The position numbers were made by a program, and so were the translations under genes. This document shows positions 1 to 7,210 of a stretch of 32,062 nt of DNA, in pieces. The stretch is taken from IMG/VR virus record IMGVR_UViG_3300025168_000360, positions 1 to 32,062 of that record; one strand, written 5' to 3'. Origin of the DNA: a virus. Numbering within the stretch: the stretch's first letter is position 1; each line of letters starts with the position of its first letter. Under the pieces are notes generated by a model that saw nothing but the letters and a program-made list of their open reading frames with translations, had not been told where the DNA came from and searched no databases.

Positions 1-1
1 T

Positions 2-238
2 AACAACTCCCTTGTTATATATACAGACATCGGAGCAATACAGCTCACTAACAAAGGATTAAAGATCATGACAGCACAACAATGGATAGAAAGCGGCGAG
101 CTAGTACACTGGACACTAGCAACAACTTGGATGCAACAACACAGCGCAAGCCACAACGAATTTGTAGAAGACTACCCACACTACACAGATAAAGAGATGT
201 ATCTTGCTAGTGACGTATTTGAATGGTTGGGCTACTAA
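2..238 (+). CDS. Unknown small protein, 5' end outside the window
   Basis: The frame is open from the first bases of the window to a TAA at 236-238, giving at least 78 residues. An internal ATG at 68 has an AAAGGA ribosome site at 53-58, nine bases away, so the true protein could instead be the 56 residues from there. The C-terminal half is rich in Trp, His and acidic residues (for example WIESGELVHW) and contains no motif I know. It lies just upstream of a terminator, so it is the last gene of the preceding transcript. I cannot assign a function. It could equally be a late or an accessory gene of the phage. Confidence 0.6.
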   Translation, partial: NNSLVIYTDIGAIQLTNKGLKIMTAQQWIESGELVHWTLATTWMQQHSASHNEFVEDYPHYTDKEMYLASDVFEWLGY

Positions 239-274
239 CAGCCCTAGAACCCCCTACAATCGAATAAGACGCCG

Positions 275-306
275 ACACCCACCGAAAGGCCTAGGGTGTT
301 TTTTTT
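275..306 (+). terminator. Rho-independent terminator
   Basis: Arms ACACCC (275-280) and GGGTGT (294-299) enclose an inner CC-GAAA-GG hairpin and are followed by an unbroken T run (299-306). This is a good intrinsic terminator ending the upstream transcript. The sequence CCCTAG/CTAGGG also occurs at 242, 291 and 311 and could form alternative pairings. Confidence 0.85.
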
Positions 307-317
307 CGTTCCCTAGC

Positions 318-328
318 GTGCTATAATA
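318..328 (+). promoter_or_regulatory. Extended -10 promoter for the small terminase
   Basis: GTGCTATAATA contains a perfect TATAAT (322-327) with an upstream TG (extended -10). The same 11 bases recur exactly at 5448-5458. No recognisable -35 box lies 16-18 bases upstream, where the terminator T run sits. The -10 is inside a small palindrome, GCTAT-A-ATAGC. The leader to the next ATG would be about 80 bases. Confidence 0.65.
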
Positions 329-412
329 GCCTTTAAACCAAGTTAATTAAAACTAACCAGTATAGCAACATTTGACGGTATTCACATAGCCAAAAGGAGA
401 AAAATAGACACC

Positions 413-985
413 ATGGGAAATAGCACCAAAGAGCCCTACGGCCGCCGTAGCAAGGCCGACAAAGGCAATCTTCCATATAATCCAAACGAAAGAATGGGGA
501 GGCCATTTAGTGAGTCAGAGCTTCAACTAATAGAAGATTACTCTAAGCTAGGTATGCCCGTTAAAGATATTTCAGAGGCTTTATTTATCTCCTTTTCTAG
601 CTTTCAAGAGATTATGAGACGACACAAGTCTATGGTGGAAGAATACGACAACGAAGGTGGTCTAAACAGGCTTAAAGACGATATCTTCTACATTAACCCA
701 TGGTACAGGTGGCAAAGAGGTAAACATCTCCACAAGCTAACTATATCTAAGAGCGTTCTAGAAAAGGCCGAGGAAGGTAATATACCTATCCTATTACACC
801 TAGCTAAAACACGCCTAGGCTGGACAGAAACAGCCCCTGTACACACTCCCGAAGCTGAACAGGTACTAGGCTTAGAAGCAGGTGAGGAAGTCACAGGAAA
901 TATAGAAGACATAACAGACAGCGAACTAGATAAGCAAGTAGCAGAGGCATTAAGGGTAATAGATGTAGATATAGAGGTGGAATAG
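413..985 (+). CDS. terS: Terminase small subunit (probable)
   Basis: The product has 190 residues. A helix-turn-helix-like segment lies at about residues 33-70, with a regularly spaced run through GMPVKDISEALF. The segment LLHLAKTRLGW at about 126-137 resembles the motif commonly seen in phage small terminase proteins just after the DNA-binding part. The C-terminus is acidic. The small subunit binds the phage packaging site and hands DNA to the large subunit, which lies 1.5 kb downstream. AAGGAG at 394-399 is 13 bases from the ATG, a long spacing, so translation may be modest. A 6-bp hairpin sits at codons 8-13. The family call rests on these motifs and on position; other HTH packaging or regulatory proteins are possible. 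Confidence 0.72.
   Translation: MGNSTKEPYGRRSKADKGNLPYNPNERMGRPFSESELQLIEDYSKLGMPVKDISEALFISFSSFQEIMRRHKSMVEEYDNEGGLNRLKDDIFYINPWYRWQRGKHLHKLTISKSVLEKAEEGNIPILLHLAKTRLGWTETAPVHTPEAEQVLGLEAGEEVTGNIEDITDSELDKQVAEALRVIDVDIEVE
436..450 (+). repeat. GC-rich inverted repeat at start of terS
   Basis: CTACGG (436-441) and CCGTAG (445-450) form a perfect 6-bp inverted repeat with a CCG loop, 23 bases after the start codon. Packaging (pac) sites often lie in or near small terminase genes, so it could be a terminase-binding element. It could also be an mRNA hairpin that limits translation, or chance. Confidence 0.3.
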
Positions 986-1441
986 GTAGCAAAACACCGC
1001 TTGTCTCTCTCACTTCCCATACAAACCGCACATAAAACAGCTCTATTAGGTTACTTTTAGGGCTATTTTTATATCTATATGGCTATTATTCTTAGTTAAA
1101 AGGCTCTTTTTTAGCTATTTACCAAGCTCTATAGGCTAATTAAGGCCGCATTTTAAAAGTGCCCTCGCTACGCTCGGGTTGGCTAAAGAAGTATGAAGCA
1201 TTGGGTAACTTGATATTCTCTTTAGTATTGAAGTCAAGCCTTCATGAGATATAAGAATGTGCAAGTACAGGGATAGGCATTGCTTAGATGTGAGAGGAAT
1301 ATTTAGGTGTGTTGTATTAGTAACCCTCCCCCATTTACCGAAAAAATTTTCAAAAAAATTCCCCAAAAAAAATTACACGTTTGACAATTACCCCCTCACC
1401 ATGTTTACTTAACACATAACCAATTTGGAAGGGATATCAAT
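986..1441. other. Non-coding gap of 456 bp
   Basis: No convincing gene is seen here. Three GGCTATT-type motifs lie in 1060-1135. A possible structured RNA is at 1193-1245: outer arms ATGAAG/CTTCAT and inner arms CTTGA/TCAAG. A very A/T-rich block with runs of A and the palindrome GAAAAAATTTTC lies at 1335-1375, directly before the promoter at 1381. The gap could hold a regulatory RNA, a packaging signal or the remains of a lost gene. Confidence 0.5.
1381..1409 (+). promoter_or_regulatory. Sigma70-like promoter
   Basis: A perfect TTGACA -35 (1381-1386) is followed after 17 bases by TTTACT (1404-1409), which has a TG just before it. The start codon of the next gene is about 30 bases downstream. 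It is the only promoter in the window with a clear -35 box, so it looks host-type and unlike the TGnTATAAT set. Confidence 0.65.
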
Positions 1442-1654
1442 ATGACTGACTTATTCAGGGGTATCGAGTTTGACCACGACGATTACCTTGGCAAGCGTCT
1501 AAGCCACGGAGACGATGTTATTTACTTAACGGCGATTTCCAGGAAGTTTGATAAGGCTCGTGTTGTTGGCTTTACCGAGAAAAAAGTTATCTTACAAACA
1601 GACGATGGCGAGACTGTTCGTTATCCTAATCACTTATTTATCACTGGGGAGTAA
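1442..1654 (+). CDS. Small hypothetical protein
   Basis: The product has 70 residues. GGAAGGG at 1427-1433 gives a strong ribosome site eight bases from the ATG. The C-terminal half alternates basic and hydrophobic residues (ARVVGFTEKKVILQT, then DDGETVRYP), as in a small beta-barrel or SH3-like fold, but this is only an impression. It is first in the operon that leads to the large terminase and ends two bases before the next gene. I do not recognise a family. Confidence 0.7.
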   Translation: MTDLFRGIEFDHDDYLGKRLSHGDDVIYLTAISRKFDKARVVGFTEKKVILQTDDGETVRYPNHLFITGE

Positions 1655-1656
1655 TT

Positions 1657-1938
1657 ATGAAACTAGAAGACATGAACGCAGAACAAAGAGAAGACCATCA
1701 CAGAGTTATTGCTGAAGCTCTTTCTGATATTGTTACTAAGGCAGCTAGTGCGTGTAACAGCCCACAAGATTACGTAGATTTCATGGGTTTCGCCTTAGAT
1801 TCTGTTACGGCTCCATTTATGGGGGGTTTAAAAGAAGTAGAGGGTGAGGCTAAGAAGGCTAGAATTTCTACGTCTGTAAATATCTATGAGATTACTGAGC
1901 TTGAAAAAAAGGAAGAAGCTGAAGATGGAGAACAGTAA
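1657..1938 (+). CDS. Small hypothetical helical protein
   Basis: The product has 93 residues and is mostly helical by composition, acidic, and ends in a highly charged tail (ELEKKEEAEDGEQ). GGGGAG at 1646-1651 is a good ribosome site inside the end of the previous gene. Its last 14 bases overlap the DUF3310 gene, whose ribosome site AAGGAAG is part of this reading frame, so the two are probably translationally coupled. There is no signal peptide or membrane segment. No family is recognised. Confidence 0.7.
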   Translation: MKLEDMNAEQREDHHRVIAEALSDIVTKAASACNSPQDYVDFMGFALDSVTAPFMGGLKEVEGEAKKARISTSVNIYEITELEKKEEAEDGEQ

Positions 1939-2272
1939 GCTTCAAAAGCACTTTGGCCTTGTACCTCCGTCCACTGAGACACCTGAGTACTACCCGAAGG
2001 AAACCTATGAGCCAATCAACGTCATCGACGCCTGGGACTTGTGTTTTCGTTTGGGGAATACCTTAAAGTACATTGCTCGTGCAGGTAAAAAGACTAAGGA
2101 CCCTTTGCAGGACTTAGTAAAAGCTCGTCATTACCTAACGCTTAAGATTGAGCAGCTAACTAAAGAACCAGTTCCGTCCGAGAAGTCTTGGCTAGACCCT
2201 GACAGCTATAATCTTGGCGCAGAAGCTATGAGGATTAAGAATGAATACGATATTCCTGATTTTACTGATTAA
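1925..2272 (+). CDS. DUF3310-family protein
   Basis: The product has 115 residues when started at ATG 1925, which has AAGGAAG at 1909-1915, nine bases upstream. An earlier in-frame ATG at 1886 would add 13 residues encoded within the previous gene and lacks a ribosome site, so I reject it. The central block INVIDAWDLCFRLGNTLKYI followed by ARAGKK and an LVKARHYL helix is the signature of DUF3310, small phage proteins of unknown biochemical role, sometimes labelled nucleotide kinases. The family is confident; the function is not. The gene overlaps the next membrane-protein gene by 32 bases. Confidence 0.8.
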   Translation: MENSKLQKHFGLVPPSTETPEYYPKETYEPINVIDAWDLCFRLGNTLKYIARAGKKTKDPLQDLVKARHYLTLKIEQLTKEPVPSEKSWLDPDSYNLGAEAMRIKNEYDIPDFTD

Positions 2273-2489
2273 CTGGGCATCTCTTGGCATTTATCACCTC
2301 AATGAAGAGATGATTGATAGCGATTGCCGCCTAGATATGTTCTCATGGACAAATATATTACTGTTTAACTTCTTAGTCTCCACTTTCGGCTTACTTTATG
2401 TAATAATACTATTAATTTTAGAATTTTTACGCTTTTTAGACCGAAAAAAGAGATTTTATGGACAAAAAAAGAGCCAAAGAGATACTTGA
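2241..2489 (+). CDS. Small membrane protein
   Basis: The product has 82 residues and two hydrophobic stretches: an N-terminal one starting MNTIFLILLINWASLGI, and a longer one at about 37-65 rich in Leu, Ile, Phe and Val. The C-terminus is basic (DRKKRFYGQKK), so it should face the cytoplasm. TGAGG at 2229-2233 is a usable ribosome site. The gene overlaps both the upstream DUF3310 gene and the downstream large terminase by 32 bases, a tight arrangement that supports it being real. Its size and topology fit a holin-like or superinfection-exclusion-type protein, but no lysis gene is adjacent, so I make no functional call. Confidence 0.6.
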   Translation: MNTIFLILLINWASLGIYHLNEEMIDSDCRLDMFSWTNILLFNFLVSTFGLLYVIILLILEFLRFLDRKKRFYGQKKSQRDT

Positions 2490-3945
2490 AGAGCATCAAA
2501 GAAGGCAGAAACGGAAGGTACTTTTATCTAAAGCACCGACCGATCTGCTCTCTTACATAGAATATGTTAAGGATGACTATGTAGTTTCATGGCATCACAA
2601 GGCATTATGCGACCGTCTTAGTCGCTTAAAAGACGAAAAATCCAAGAAAATTATCATCACAATTGGCCCTCAGCGTGGAAAGTCAGAAATAGTTTCGCGT
2701 AAGTTTGGTTTATGGTGGCTTGGTAATTTCCCCAGTGCTAAAATAATCATGTCATCTTATTCTGCCGAACTATCAAACTCCTTTAACCGAGATGCACAAC
2801 ACACAGCATCATCCATATCGCACAAAGAAGTGTTCCCAGAATTAGAGACAGGTCACGAAAACAAAAATCTAACATTAAGAGGCAACGATCTTGAAACTGG
2901 AAAAGGTGGTCATTTATATTCCGTTGGTGTTGGGGGTACTACTACTGGTAAGTCAGCAGGCTCGATTGGTAAGAGTGCAGACCCAGGCCTTTTCATTATT
3001 GATGACCCTACGAAGGATTTGGCTGAAGCTTTCTCAGAAGTTAAACGACAATCAATAAAAGAGTGGTTCCAGTCGGTCGTATCAACTCGTATTCACGGTA
3101 CGTCCCATGTAATCGTAACTCACACACGTTGGCACTCGGATGACTTGGCTGGCTGGCTAATCGACAACAATCAAGATGGGGAGTGGGAGGTTCTTTCCTT
3201 CCCTGAACTTGGTCCTGACACAGATTACCCTAATCCCTATGACCCTCGCATCAAAGATGATGAACCTTTATGGCCATCTGAAAAAGGTAACTACAAAGAG
3301 CTAATGAAGATCAAGGCAGCAGTGGGGGATTACGTTTGGGCAGCGCTTTATCAGGGCAAGCCTAGAATTGCTGGGGGTAACATCGTAAAAGAGGACTGGA
3401 TACAGTACTATACTCAGCTACCATTTGAGCCTTCTAAGCTTCGCAGCTCACAGTTAATCCAAGGATGGGATTTAACATTTAAAAAGACCACGGATGGATC
3501 TTATGTTGTGGGTGCGACTTTTGCTCGTTACGAATCCCAGTTCTACCTTCTAGATTTCTATAGAAAGCGTGTAGGTATCGGCGATACAATGAAAGCTATT
3601 AAGCAAATGTCTGAAAGGTGGCCTAGGTGTCGTCAAATTCTCGTGGAAGAAAAAGCGAACGGCTCGGCTATTTTGGAGTTACTTAAAAAACAGGTTTCTG
3701 GGATGATTCCTGTACTACCCAACACATCAAAAGATGAAAGACTGGTTGCGGTCGCTCCGTTCTTTGAGGCTGGGAATGTTTATCTTCCTGATATGTCTGT
3801 ACACACAAAAGACATTGTGGAAGAGCTCACGGCGTTCCCTTCTGCTCCAAACGACGATATTGTGGATTGTTTTTCTATGATTCTCGATAGGTTCTCAGGA
3901 TTAAAAGGTAAACGACACTTAGAAGCCATGTCTCGTGCGTGGTAA
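2458..3945 (+). CDS. terL: Terminase large subunit
   Basis: The product has 495 residues, the normal length for this ATPase-nuclease that pumps DNA into the prohead through the portal. The ATPase half has a Walker A-like loop GPQRGKSE at residues 70-77 and a Walker B strand GLFIIDDP ending in the acidic pair D182-D183. The C-terminal nuclease half has the expected acidic positions: the first strand LIQGWDLTF, the ILVEEKANG strand, and NDDIVDCFSM near the end. The start overlaps the membrane-protein gene and has only a weak ribosome site (AAGAGA), which suggests translational coupling. The portal gene follows 42 bases later. Confidence 0.95.
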   Translation: MDKKRAKEILEEHQRRQKRKVLLSKAPTDLLSYIEYVKDDYVVSWHHKALCDRLSRLKDEKSKKIIITIGPQRGKSEIVSRKFGLWWLGNFPSAKIIMSSYSAELSNSFNRDAQHTASSISHKEVFPELETGHENKNLTLRGNDLETGKGGHLYSVGVGGTTTGKSAGSIGKSADPGLFIIDDPTKDLAEAFSEVKRQSIKEWFQSVVSTRIHGTSHVIVTHTRWHSDDLAGWLIDNNQDGEWEVLSFPELGPDTDYPNPYDPRIKDDEPLWPSEKGNYKELMKIKAAVGDYVWAALYQGKPRIAGGNIVKEDWIQYYTQLPFEPSKLRSSQLIQGWDLTFKKTTDGSYVVGATFARYESQFYLLDFYRKRVGIGDTMKAIKQMSERWPRCRQILVEEKANGSAILELLKKQVSGMIPVLPNTSKDERLVAVAPFFEAGNVYLPDMSVHTKDIVEELTAFPSAPNDDIVDCFSMILDRFSGLKGKRHLEAMSRAW

Positions 3946-3987
3946 TTTTACAACAAATGTATGACAAGTATGACAAAAGGAAAAACT

Positions 3988-5421
3988 ATGAAATCACTTA
4001 GTAGAAAACAGATTGATAACTACGAAAACGCTATGACTGGCCTTGGTATGGCTGGTACTGACAAGGCTGCCTCAACTACAGTTAAATGGAGGCCTCTAGG
4101 TTACGCGGAAACTGCAAGACTTTATGGGGGAGACGCAATCGCAAAGAAGATCGTCGACCTTATCCCAATGGACGGTATGAGAGAATGGATTCTCTACAAT
4201 ATGCCTTCCGAAGCTAGGGGCGCAGACAAGAAATTCAATAAAATCGTGATGAAGCTAGAAGAAGAGTTTGATCGCCTTGGATTTAAGAATAAACTTCGTG
4301 AAGGTTGGCGTTGCGGTAGATTATGGGGAGATTCATTTCTATATGTTTCGATAGATGACTCTTTAGAGATTTCTACGCCCGTAGACATGGAAGGCATAAG
4401 AAAAATTAATGCTATCCAGATACTTTCCACTCAAGATGTGTCCATTAGCTCAGAAGATATGGATAAAGATCTTTCAAGCCTGAATTATGGTAAGCCTCTG
4501 CTATTTACAGTTAGTGGTAACGAAGGGCAGATTATAAAAATCCACCACAGCCGAATTATCCGTATTGCTGGCGAGTTTCTACCTAAAGAAATGCTTGAAT
4601 CAAATAATTACAAAAATGATTCCGTACTTTCTAAGTGTGCAGCATCCATAAAAGGTTACGGTGCAGCAATCGCTAACATTCCTAACCTAGTTCTTGAATC
4701 CAACGCCCCTGTATTTAAGATGGAGGGTTTAGCAGAAGCCTTAGCCGAGGACGATGCAGGCCTTGTTCAATCACGACTTCGCCAGGTACAAAGACAGCGT
4801 TCTTCAATGCGTGCGGTTGCGCTTGATGTGCAAGATGACTTTATCTTCCCACCTAACTCACTTGGTGGCGTAAAAGACATCATAAACAAAGCAGAAGATC
4901 ACGTTGTTGGTGCTTCTGGTTATCCAAAGACTTTACTTATGGGTACATCGCCTTCAGCATCACTTGGAGCGCAATCTGGAGCATCAGAATTTAGAGATTA
5001 CTATGACATTGTCGGTGAGCATCAAGAAATGCTTATCAAGCATCCAATTGATTATGTAATAAAATTAATTTTTGCACAAAAAGATGTTACAATTCCTAAG
5101 CGACCAAAGGGTTTCACTTTTAAGTTTGCTACACTTTTAAAGCAATCTCTAAAAGAAAAAATTGAGACTAGAAAGTTGCAAGCAGACATTGATAGAATTT
5201 ATCTTGAAGGCGGCGTAGTTGACCCTGATGAGATAGCAGAAAACAGGTTAGGTGGTTCCGATTTTTCTTTTGATACGATCATAGATCACTCCAGGGAAAG
5301 AAAAAGACTTGAGACTACTACATCCGCATTTTCAGGCACGAAGTCGAACTTAGGTATTGAGCCTTCTAAGACTGGCGGTACTGCAAGTGGGGAATCTACA
5401 GTTCCAAGTGAGCGTACTTAA
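3988..5421 (+). CDS. Portal protein, DUF1073 family
   Basis: The product has 477 residues from ATG 3988, which has AAAAGG at 3975-3980, seven bases upstream. Two earlier in-frame ATGs (3961, 3970) lack a ribosome site. The sequence follows the DUF1073 portal pattern: an N-terminal segment with YGGDAIAKKIVDLIPMDG, a GWRCGRLWGDSFLY segment, a conserved KIHHSRIIRIAGEFLP segment and a helical C-terminal half with LLMGTSPSASLG. The dodecameric portal forms the DNA entry channel. This family carries an anti-CBASS Acb1-related name in some databases, but I see no paired catalytic HxT/HxS motifs. Position directly after the large terminase supports the portal role. Confidence 0.88.
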   Translation: MKSLSRKQIDNYENAMTGLGMAGTDKAASTTVKWRPLGYAETARLYGGDAIAKKIVDLIPMDGMREWILYNMPSEARGADKKFNKIVMKLEEEFDRLGFKNKLREGWRCGRLWGDSFLYVSIDDSLEISTPVDMEGIRKINAIQILSTQDVSISSEDMDKDLSSLNYGKPLLFTVSGNEGQIIKIHHSRIIRIAGEFLPKEMLESNNYKNDSVLSKCAASIKGYGAAIANIPNLVLESNAPVFKMEGLAEALAEDDAGLVQSRLRQVQRQRSSMRAVALDVQDDFIFPPNSLGGVKDIINKAEDHVVGASGYPKTLLMGTSPSASLGAQSGASEFRDYYDIVGEHQEMLIKHPIDYVIKLIFAQKDVTIPKRPKGFTFKFATLLKQSLKEKIETRKLQADIDRIYLEGGVVDPDEIAENRLGGSDFSFDTIIDHSRERKRLETTTSAFSGTKSNLGIEPSKTGGTASGESTVPSERT

Positions 5422-5435
5422 CTGATAATGTTGCG

Positions 5436-5466
5436 TAATGCCATATAGTGCTATAATATGGCATTA
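5436..5466 (+). promoter_or_regulatory. Extended -10 promoter inside an 11-bp perfect inverted repeat
   Basis: Arms TAATGCCATAT (5436-5446) and ATATGGCATTA (5456-5466) are perfect complements with a 9-base loop. GTGCTATAATA (5448-5458), identical to the element at 318, lies in the loop and second arm, so any protein binding the palindrome would cover the -10 box. No T run follows, which argues against a terminator. The next gene starts 25 bases later. Confidence 0.7.
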
Positions 5467-5490
5467 ACACTTTTACAAATGGAACAATGA

Positions 5491-6669
5491 ATGAAAAATA
5501 TAGATTATATTAATTTCGATTCAACTCCTACGACCGAAATGCACGATAATGGATACCTTTCTGTAGAGTCGCTTCTTACACGAACGGGAATCTTTACTTA
5601 TCGACAAATGGGGCCAGACGGAAGACTGGAAACCATTAGGCAACTTCGACTTGAAGAAGAAATTTTCTCTCCCGAAACTATGGCAACGCAAATGGGGCTA
5701 CCAGTAACGAATGATCATCCTGAAGACTTCGTAACAGTAGAATCCACTCCTAATCTTGTAGTCGGTATGACTTCAGATCGTCCTAAGCGAGTAGAAATGG
5801 ATGGCGACTCTGAAAAGTACGTAAAGCAGCTAGTTACGTTTACGGATGGGGAGGCAATAGACCTAATCCAATCGGGACGAAAGAAAGAACTATCTCTTGG
5901 CTACACATGCGAGCTGGAGAAAGCGGAGGACGGTGCAACCTACAACGGCCTAGCATACGACTACATCCAACGAAATATCAAGTACAACCACTTGTCGCTA
6001 GTAGACCGTGCGCGCGCTGGTGCGAAGTGCAGAGTGATGCTTGATGGTGCAGACATTCATAATGATGAGTTAGTCAATTGCGACGGCTTATCTTTTGATA
6101 AAACTTTTCAATTTTTGGAGAATGAATCAATGACTAAAGTTTTTGTCGCAAACGACAAAGAGCTTGAAGTTTCTGAGGAAGTTTTCGTTTTACTTGATGG
6201 CCACAAAGTTGAGCTAGAAAAGTCTAATGAAGAGAAATCAGAGCTTACTAAGCTAGTTGATTCTACCAAAGCAGAACTAGATTCGGTTAAGGCTGAATTA
6301 GAAGAAGCTACTAAGAACTTCGACGCAAAGTCTGAAGAACTTAATGCTAATTTCGACAGTGCTGTTAAGAGTAGAATCGAAGTGATTGAGAAGGCTAAGA
6401 AAGTATTGAAAGATACTGACCTTCTTACAATGGAGAGTTCAGAAATTAAAGAAGCTGCGATTAAAGCTGTTCAGAAAGACGCTGACCTAGAAGGCAAGTC
6501 TGAAGAGTACATCAATGCACGCTTTGATTTTGTAATGGACTCTTACAAAGAGCCTAAAAGCGAAGCTAACTTAAGCCAAGCTCTAGACTCAAACACAGTT
6601 AAAGTTGTTAAAGACGCTGCAACAGTAGCATGGGAAAAAGCCCAAAATAAATGGAAGGAAGTTAAGTAA
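5491..6669 (+). CDS. DUF2213 prohead protease fused to scaffold
   Basis: The product has 392 residues. The N-terminal ~200 residues match the DUF2213 capsid-maturation protease type: VTNDHP with H76, KELSLGY with S135, and HLSLVDRARAG starting at H167. H76 and S135 are the likely catalytic pair, by analogy with HK97-type prohead proteases. A linker at about 185-213 leads to a helical, charged C-terminal part (about 240-300 strongly coiled coil), typical of a scaffold. An in-frame internal start at 6130 probably makes the scaffold alone (separate entry). The ribosome site is weak (GGA at 5481). A three-codon mini-ORF (5479-5490) ends immediately before the ATG. The gene overlaps the cement gene by one base (TAATG). 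Confidence 0.87.
   Translation: MKNIDYINFDSTPTTEMHDNGYLSVESLLTRTGIFTYRQMGPDGRLETIRQLRLEEEIFSPETMATQMGLPVTNDHPEDFVTVESTPNLVVGMTSDRPKRVEMDGDSEKYVKQLVTFTDGEAIDLIQSGRKKELSLGYTCELEKAEDGATYNGLAYDYIQRNIKYNHLSLVDRARAGAKCRVMLDGADIHNDELVNCDGLSFDKTFQFLENESMTKVFVANDKELEVSEEVFVLLDGHKVELEKSNEEKSELTKLVDSTKAELDSVKAELEEATKNFDAKSEELNANFDSAVKSRIEVIEKAKKVLKDTDLLTMESSEIKEAAIKAVQKDADLEGKSEEYINARFDFVMDSYKEPKSEANLSQALDSNTVKVVKDAATVAWEKAQNKWKEVK
6130..6669 (+). CDS. Nested scaffold protein from an internal start (candidate)
   Basis: ATG 6130 is codon 214 of the protease gene, in frame, and is preceded by TTTTTGGAG with GGAG at 6117-6120 and a nine-base spacer. That is a better ribosome site than the one for the full-length gene. 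The product would be 179 residues: a short N-terminal beta-like segment, then a long charged coiled coil and a helical C-terminus ending WEKAQNKWKEVK. Nested, in-frame scaffold genes within protease genes are known in other phages, for example lambda C/Nu3. This would let the cell make much more scaffold than protease. The site is seen directly; the expression is inferred. Confidence 0.6.
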   Translation: MTKVFVANDKELEVSEEVFVLLDGHKVELEKSNEEKSELTKLVDSTKAELDSVKAELEEATKNFDAKSEELNANFDSAVKSRIEVIEKAKKVLKDTDLLTMESSEIKEAAIKAVQKDADLEGKSEEYINARFDFVMDSYKEPKSEANLSQALDSNTVKVVKDAATVAWEKAQNKWKEVK

Positions 6670-7184
6670 TGCAATTAGAATATAACGAAAAAATGGATGC
6701 GTTTTACAAAGGCCAACACATCGAGCCTTTCCAACCTCACCTTATTGATTCTGGTGTAGCACAAGGTGTAGTACCTTTCGGTTCTCCAGTTGAGTTAGTT
6801 TCTATCTCTGAAAACTACCTAGCTGAGCAAGTTCAAGTAGCTGCTACTGGCTTCCAAGGTGTCGCTGTTCTTGTAGACGGTGCTGAGCAAGATGCTTATG
6901 CAGTTGTTACTCGTACTTCTAACGCTCTTGATGGTGCTGAAGATACAATCGCTGAAGCTGTAGCTGGATTCAAAGACAAAGCTCCTCTAGCAATCATGAA
7001 AACTGGCCGTGTAGTTGTTGCTCTTGCTTCTGCTGCTGCTGTTGGTGAACAAGTTTACCCTGTTGTTGCAAACGGAAAGTTCTCTACAACTGATACTGAC
7101 ACATTAGGTGGAAACATCAAGTGTATCGTTCACAGAGTTGCTGATGCAAATGGTCTTGGTATCATCGAAATGTTCAGAGTATAA
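6669..7184 (+). CDS. Capsid cement/decoration protein (DUF2190-like)
   Basis: The product has 171 residues, is Ala/Val-rich and beta-like, and has no signal or membrane segment. The N-terminal segment with DSGVAQGVVPFGSPVELVS and the later AIMKTGRVVVALASA and GEQVYPVVANG fit the small structural cement proteins encoded between protease and major capsid protein in phages of this type. Such proteins trim and stabilise the capsid surface. The start codon shares its A with the TAA of the protease gene (TAATG), so translation is coupled. The family call rests on these segments and on gene order; it is less certain than for the capsid gene. Confidence 0.72.
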   Translation: MQLEYNEKMDAFYKGQHIEPFQPHLIDSGVAQGVVPFGSPVELVSISENYLAEQVQVAATGFQGVAVLVDGAEQDAYAVVTRTSNALDGAEDTIAEAVAGFKDKAPLAIMKTGRVVVALASAAAVGEQVYPVVANGKFSTTDTDTLGGNIKCIVHRVADANGLGIIEMFRV

Positions 7185-7210
7185 ACACACTAATTAATAA
7201 GGAAGTAAAA

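Noticed and set aside
1136-1366. 76-codon reading frame on the - strand in the non-coding gap
   Set aside because: It needs a TTG start in an A/T-run region, has no ribosome site, has no coding-like composition and would be the only - strand gene.
3988-5421. Portal protein read as an anti-CBASS (Acb1) phosphodiesterase
   Set aside because: Some databases use an Acb1-related name for this family. I see no two-H phosphoesterase motif pair; the IHHS segment is the normal conserved portal segment.
5479-5490. Three-codon mini-ORF ATG GAA CAA TGA before the protease gene
   Set aside because: It ends directly before the real ATG and may aid re-initiation, but it is too short to distinguish from chance.
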